Below are positions 62,393 through 64,000 of a stretch of DNA of 64,000 nt, in pieces; within the stretch, counting starts at the first letter, position 1; each line of letters starts with the position of its first letter. The DNA is from JAJYKN01 sp035516155 (GTDB taxonomy: Bacteria > Nitrospirota > UBA9217): positions 1 through 64,000 of the forward strand of contig DATJAP010000008.1 in the NCBI GenBank assembly GCA_035516155.1, in the 5' to 3' direction. The position numbers and the translations under genes are program-made. The notes beneath the pieces were generated by a model. The model was given only the letters and a program-made list of their open reading frames with translations, was not told the DNA's origin and made no database searches.

Positions 62393-63160
62393 CTACATTC
62401 TATTCGAAGATGATGTCGGGTTTTCTGCAATCATCTTATTGTCCCCGCTACTTATTTTTTTCCATATGCACGTCTCAGAGAAGTGAAATATGTAAGGGAA
62501 TAATCCTAAGAAGTCATATTTCTCCCATTCTTTATTGTCGAGACTACTGTGTATATAAAAATAATAAGGCATTTCAGCATTGTCCAGGATTAAATAACCT
62601 CTTTCTTTCACCTTTTTTAAAGCATGTTTAAAACAAGAAGGTCTCGATCTACCATCGATGAAAACTATATCGAAAAATGCATCAGGAAAGTTGTCAATAC
62701 TTGATGCGTAGATTTTAAAAGACATGCCACGATATTTATCATCATTAGAACTATATGCGTCTGGATCCGAAGGATCACTAGGTTTCTGTGATGTAACTGG
62801 TGCCGGTTCCAGCAACCTTAATTCGCAATTTAAAAGACCTTTTCTGTTGATGTCATCCAGAACCTTTCCGTACCAATCTTTGTTATGTTCCGTCGAGATT
62901 ACTTTTCGAACGCGTCTTGCAAAAAAAACTGTTGATCCACCTGAACCATATTCATAAACTATCATATCTTTTCTGATAATGCGTTCGAGGAATTTTCTCG
63001 CGTCAAAAGCAATCCACGGGAGCTCATCCATGAGAGGATTCTTGTCTGGATTCAAACTCGACAGCCACTCGAGTGCGTACTTGATTTGGCCCGGATGTGT
63101 CAAAAGAAGAGGCAAGGTTTTTGTTAATGCAGGTAAGATATTTTTCACAATAATTGGCAA
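62393..63160 (-). CDS. SAM-dependent methyltransferase-like protein
   Basis: A 255-residue protein with VYEYGSGGSTVFFARRVRKVISTEHNKDWYGKVL, the SAM-binding region, and FFDIVFIDGRSRPSCFKHALKKVKERGYLILDNAEM, the FkbM/O-methyltransferase-like acidic motif. It starts at TTG with AAGGG upstream. Family assignment is by motif only; it may modify a polysaccharide residue. AT-rich. Confidence 0.78.
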   Translation of the reverse strand: MPIIVKNILPALTKTLPLLLTHPGQIKYALEWLSSLNPDKNPLMDELPWIAFDARKFLERIIRKDMIVYEYGSGGSTVFFARRVRKVISTEHNKDWYGKVLDDINRKGLLNCELRLLEPAPVTSQKPSDPSDPDAYSSNDDKYRGMSFKIYASSIDNFPDAFFDIVFIDGRSRPSCFKHALKKVKERGYLILDNAEMPYYFYIHSSLDNKEWEKYDFLGLFPYIFHFSETCIWKKISSGDNKMIAENPTSSSNRM

Positions 63161-63175
63161 TTCGAGCCCTTGTCT

Positions 63176-64000
63176 TTACCAAAATTTTGGATAAATAAGT
63201 GCTTTCGTAAGCATTAAACCTGTTTTCCGAAGCGGCCTGTAGAGAAAACACGAACCATGGGCCGCGAGCCAGTATGCTGCGCAGGAGGCTATAGAGGCTC
63301 CCATCCCCCCATAGAGTGGGATCAAAGCAAGATTCAAAACTACGTTTAACAGGCTCCCCATGAGCACCGTCATGAAATGGAGCTTAGTCCAATTCATGGA
63401 CATCAGAAATGAACTACGTGCTACTCCAATGCTTACGAATAACCCTGCCCAAACCAATACCGCTAGCATCGCGCCTGCCCGATGATACCGGGCACCGTAT
63501 AATATGTTAATCAGGAAGCCTGACAGTAATGACGCGGGCACGGCGACAGCATATCCAATGAACGCCATGAATTTGTAAAGCCGTTGAAGACGTTCGTAGA
63601 ACAGATCGTCGCTCATAGTCTTGGCTTCAACTACACTTGGGTAAACCGATGAAAAAACAGCCATTGGAACAAAATACCATGCCTCTGCAACACGCACCGC
63701 TGCGGAATAAATCCCAACCTCCTCGTTGCTTACCATTTCACCCAGCATTACTTGGTCGATTCTGAGATAGATCATGCCGACGATACCGGATAATATGAGT
63801 GGCCAACTGTCTTGGAGCAAACGCTTAGCCATGACAAAACTAGCATGCCAGACTGCTAGAGAATTCCCCGTGGCCTTGTAAGCAATGGCGAGGCCAATAG
63901 AGCCAAGAAATGTCTCGATCAGCCCCGCCCAGGCAAAAGCTAAGAGCGGAGCTTTTATCACGATCAAAATAATTTTTACGAGCACCACAACGAGAAACGA
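63176..64000 (-). CDS. wzx: Polysaccharide flippase (Wzx/MATE-like), 5' end beyond window
   Basis: The reading frame is open to the right window edge, so only the C-terminal ~275 residues are seen. They contain about eight hydrophobic segments, including LILSGIVGMIYLRIDQVMLGEMVSNEEVGIYSAAVRVAEAWYF and VLMGSLLNVVLNLALIPLYGGMGASIAS, both characteristic of Wzx/oligosaccharide flippases that move lipid-linked repeat units across the inner membrane. Its presence supports a Wzx/Wzy-type pathway for this locus. Confidence 0.88.
   Translation of the reverse strand, partial: SFLVVVLVKIILIVIKAPLLAFAWAGLIETFLGSIGLAIAYKATGNSLAVWHASFVMAKRLLQDSWPLILSGIVGMIYLRIDQVMLGEMVSNEEVGIYSAAVRVAEAWYFVPMAVFSSVYPSVVEAKTMSDDLFYERLQRLYKFMAFIGYAVAVPASLLSGFLINILYGARYHRAGAMLAVLVWAGLFVSIGVARSSFLMSMNWTKLHFMTVLMGSLLNVVLNLALIPLYGGMGASIASCAAYWLAAHGSCFLYRPLRKTGLMLTKALIYPKFW

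Noticed and set aside
1..64000. CRISPR array, rRNA or intact tRNA genes, insertion sequences
   Set aside because: No regularly spaced repeats, rRNA-like sequence, complete tRNA cloverleaf or transposase motif was seen in the window.

Overview
The window looks like a chromosomal segment of a Gram-negative, probably anaerobic or facultative, respiratory bacterium. Evidence is the number of multiheme c-type cytochromes, Tat translocase genes with several Tat-type precursors, a Rieske/cytochrome b complex with a multiheme partner, an acetate uptake and activation cluster, and an apparent in-frame UGA (selenocysteine) codon. The gene set would fit Nitrospirota or Desulfobacterota-like lineages, but no rRNA or other decisive marker is present, so the taxon is an inference.

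Layout. 0-1.4 kb: a degenerate MNT/HEPN-type pair and two lysine-rich micro-ORFs. 1.5-9.4 kb: housekeeping genes (ftsB, a GH57 amylase-like enzyme, queF, tatA/tatC, mobB, hemL, AtpZ/AtpI-like proteins) plus a decayed PDZ (HtrA-like) remnant. 9.4-19.2 kb: an electron-transfer island. It holds two consecutive 'tetraheme cytochrome, four-cluster FeS protein, NrfD-like membrane protein' modules without any molybdopterin or NrfA catalytic subunit. A convergent Rieske/cyt b/pentaheme operon follows, and then a divergent 11-heme NapC-type cytochrome and a triheme c7-like cytochrome. 19.8-26.9 kb: acetate module (CNMP-CBS-DUF294 protein, DEDDh exonuclease, DUF485 protein, ActP with an extra coiled-coil insert, Acs). 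27.3-31.5 kb: a putative selenoprotein of the DsbA/thioredoxin type, a diheme peroxidase, a zinc-ribbon/pilin-like fusion, a nitroreductase and an RfbD-like reductase.

32.2-40.8 kb: methylglyoxal synthase, then a complete carbohydrate ABC transporter (Tat-type binding protein, ATPase, two permeases), a single-chain transketolase and a RuBisCO-like protein lacking RuBisCO catalytic residues. All are on one strand with short gaps. This is the best candidate for an undescribed catabolic pathway. 40.9-44.1 kb holds exported proteins of uncertain role and a small lipoprotein; 44.4-46.3 kb is an orphan gyrB/parE.

46.6-64 kb is a surface-polysaccharide locus. A rightward set (glycosyltransferases, radical SAM/B12 protein, DUF2304, GT-C-like membrane protein) sits behind a strong promoter with a palindromic operator candidate. 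It converges on a leftward, visibly more AT-rich set (glycosyltransferases, DegT aminotransferase, epimerase, several methyltransferases, a flippase cut by the window edge) that includes a frameshifted FkbM methyltransferase. The base composition and the pseudogene suggest recent exchange in this part.
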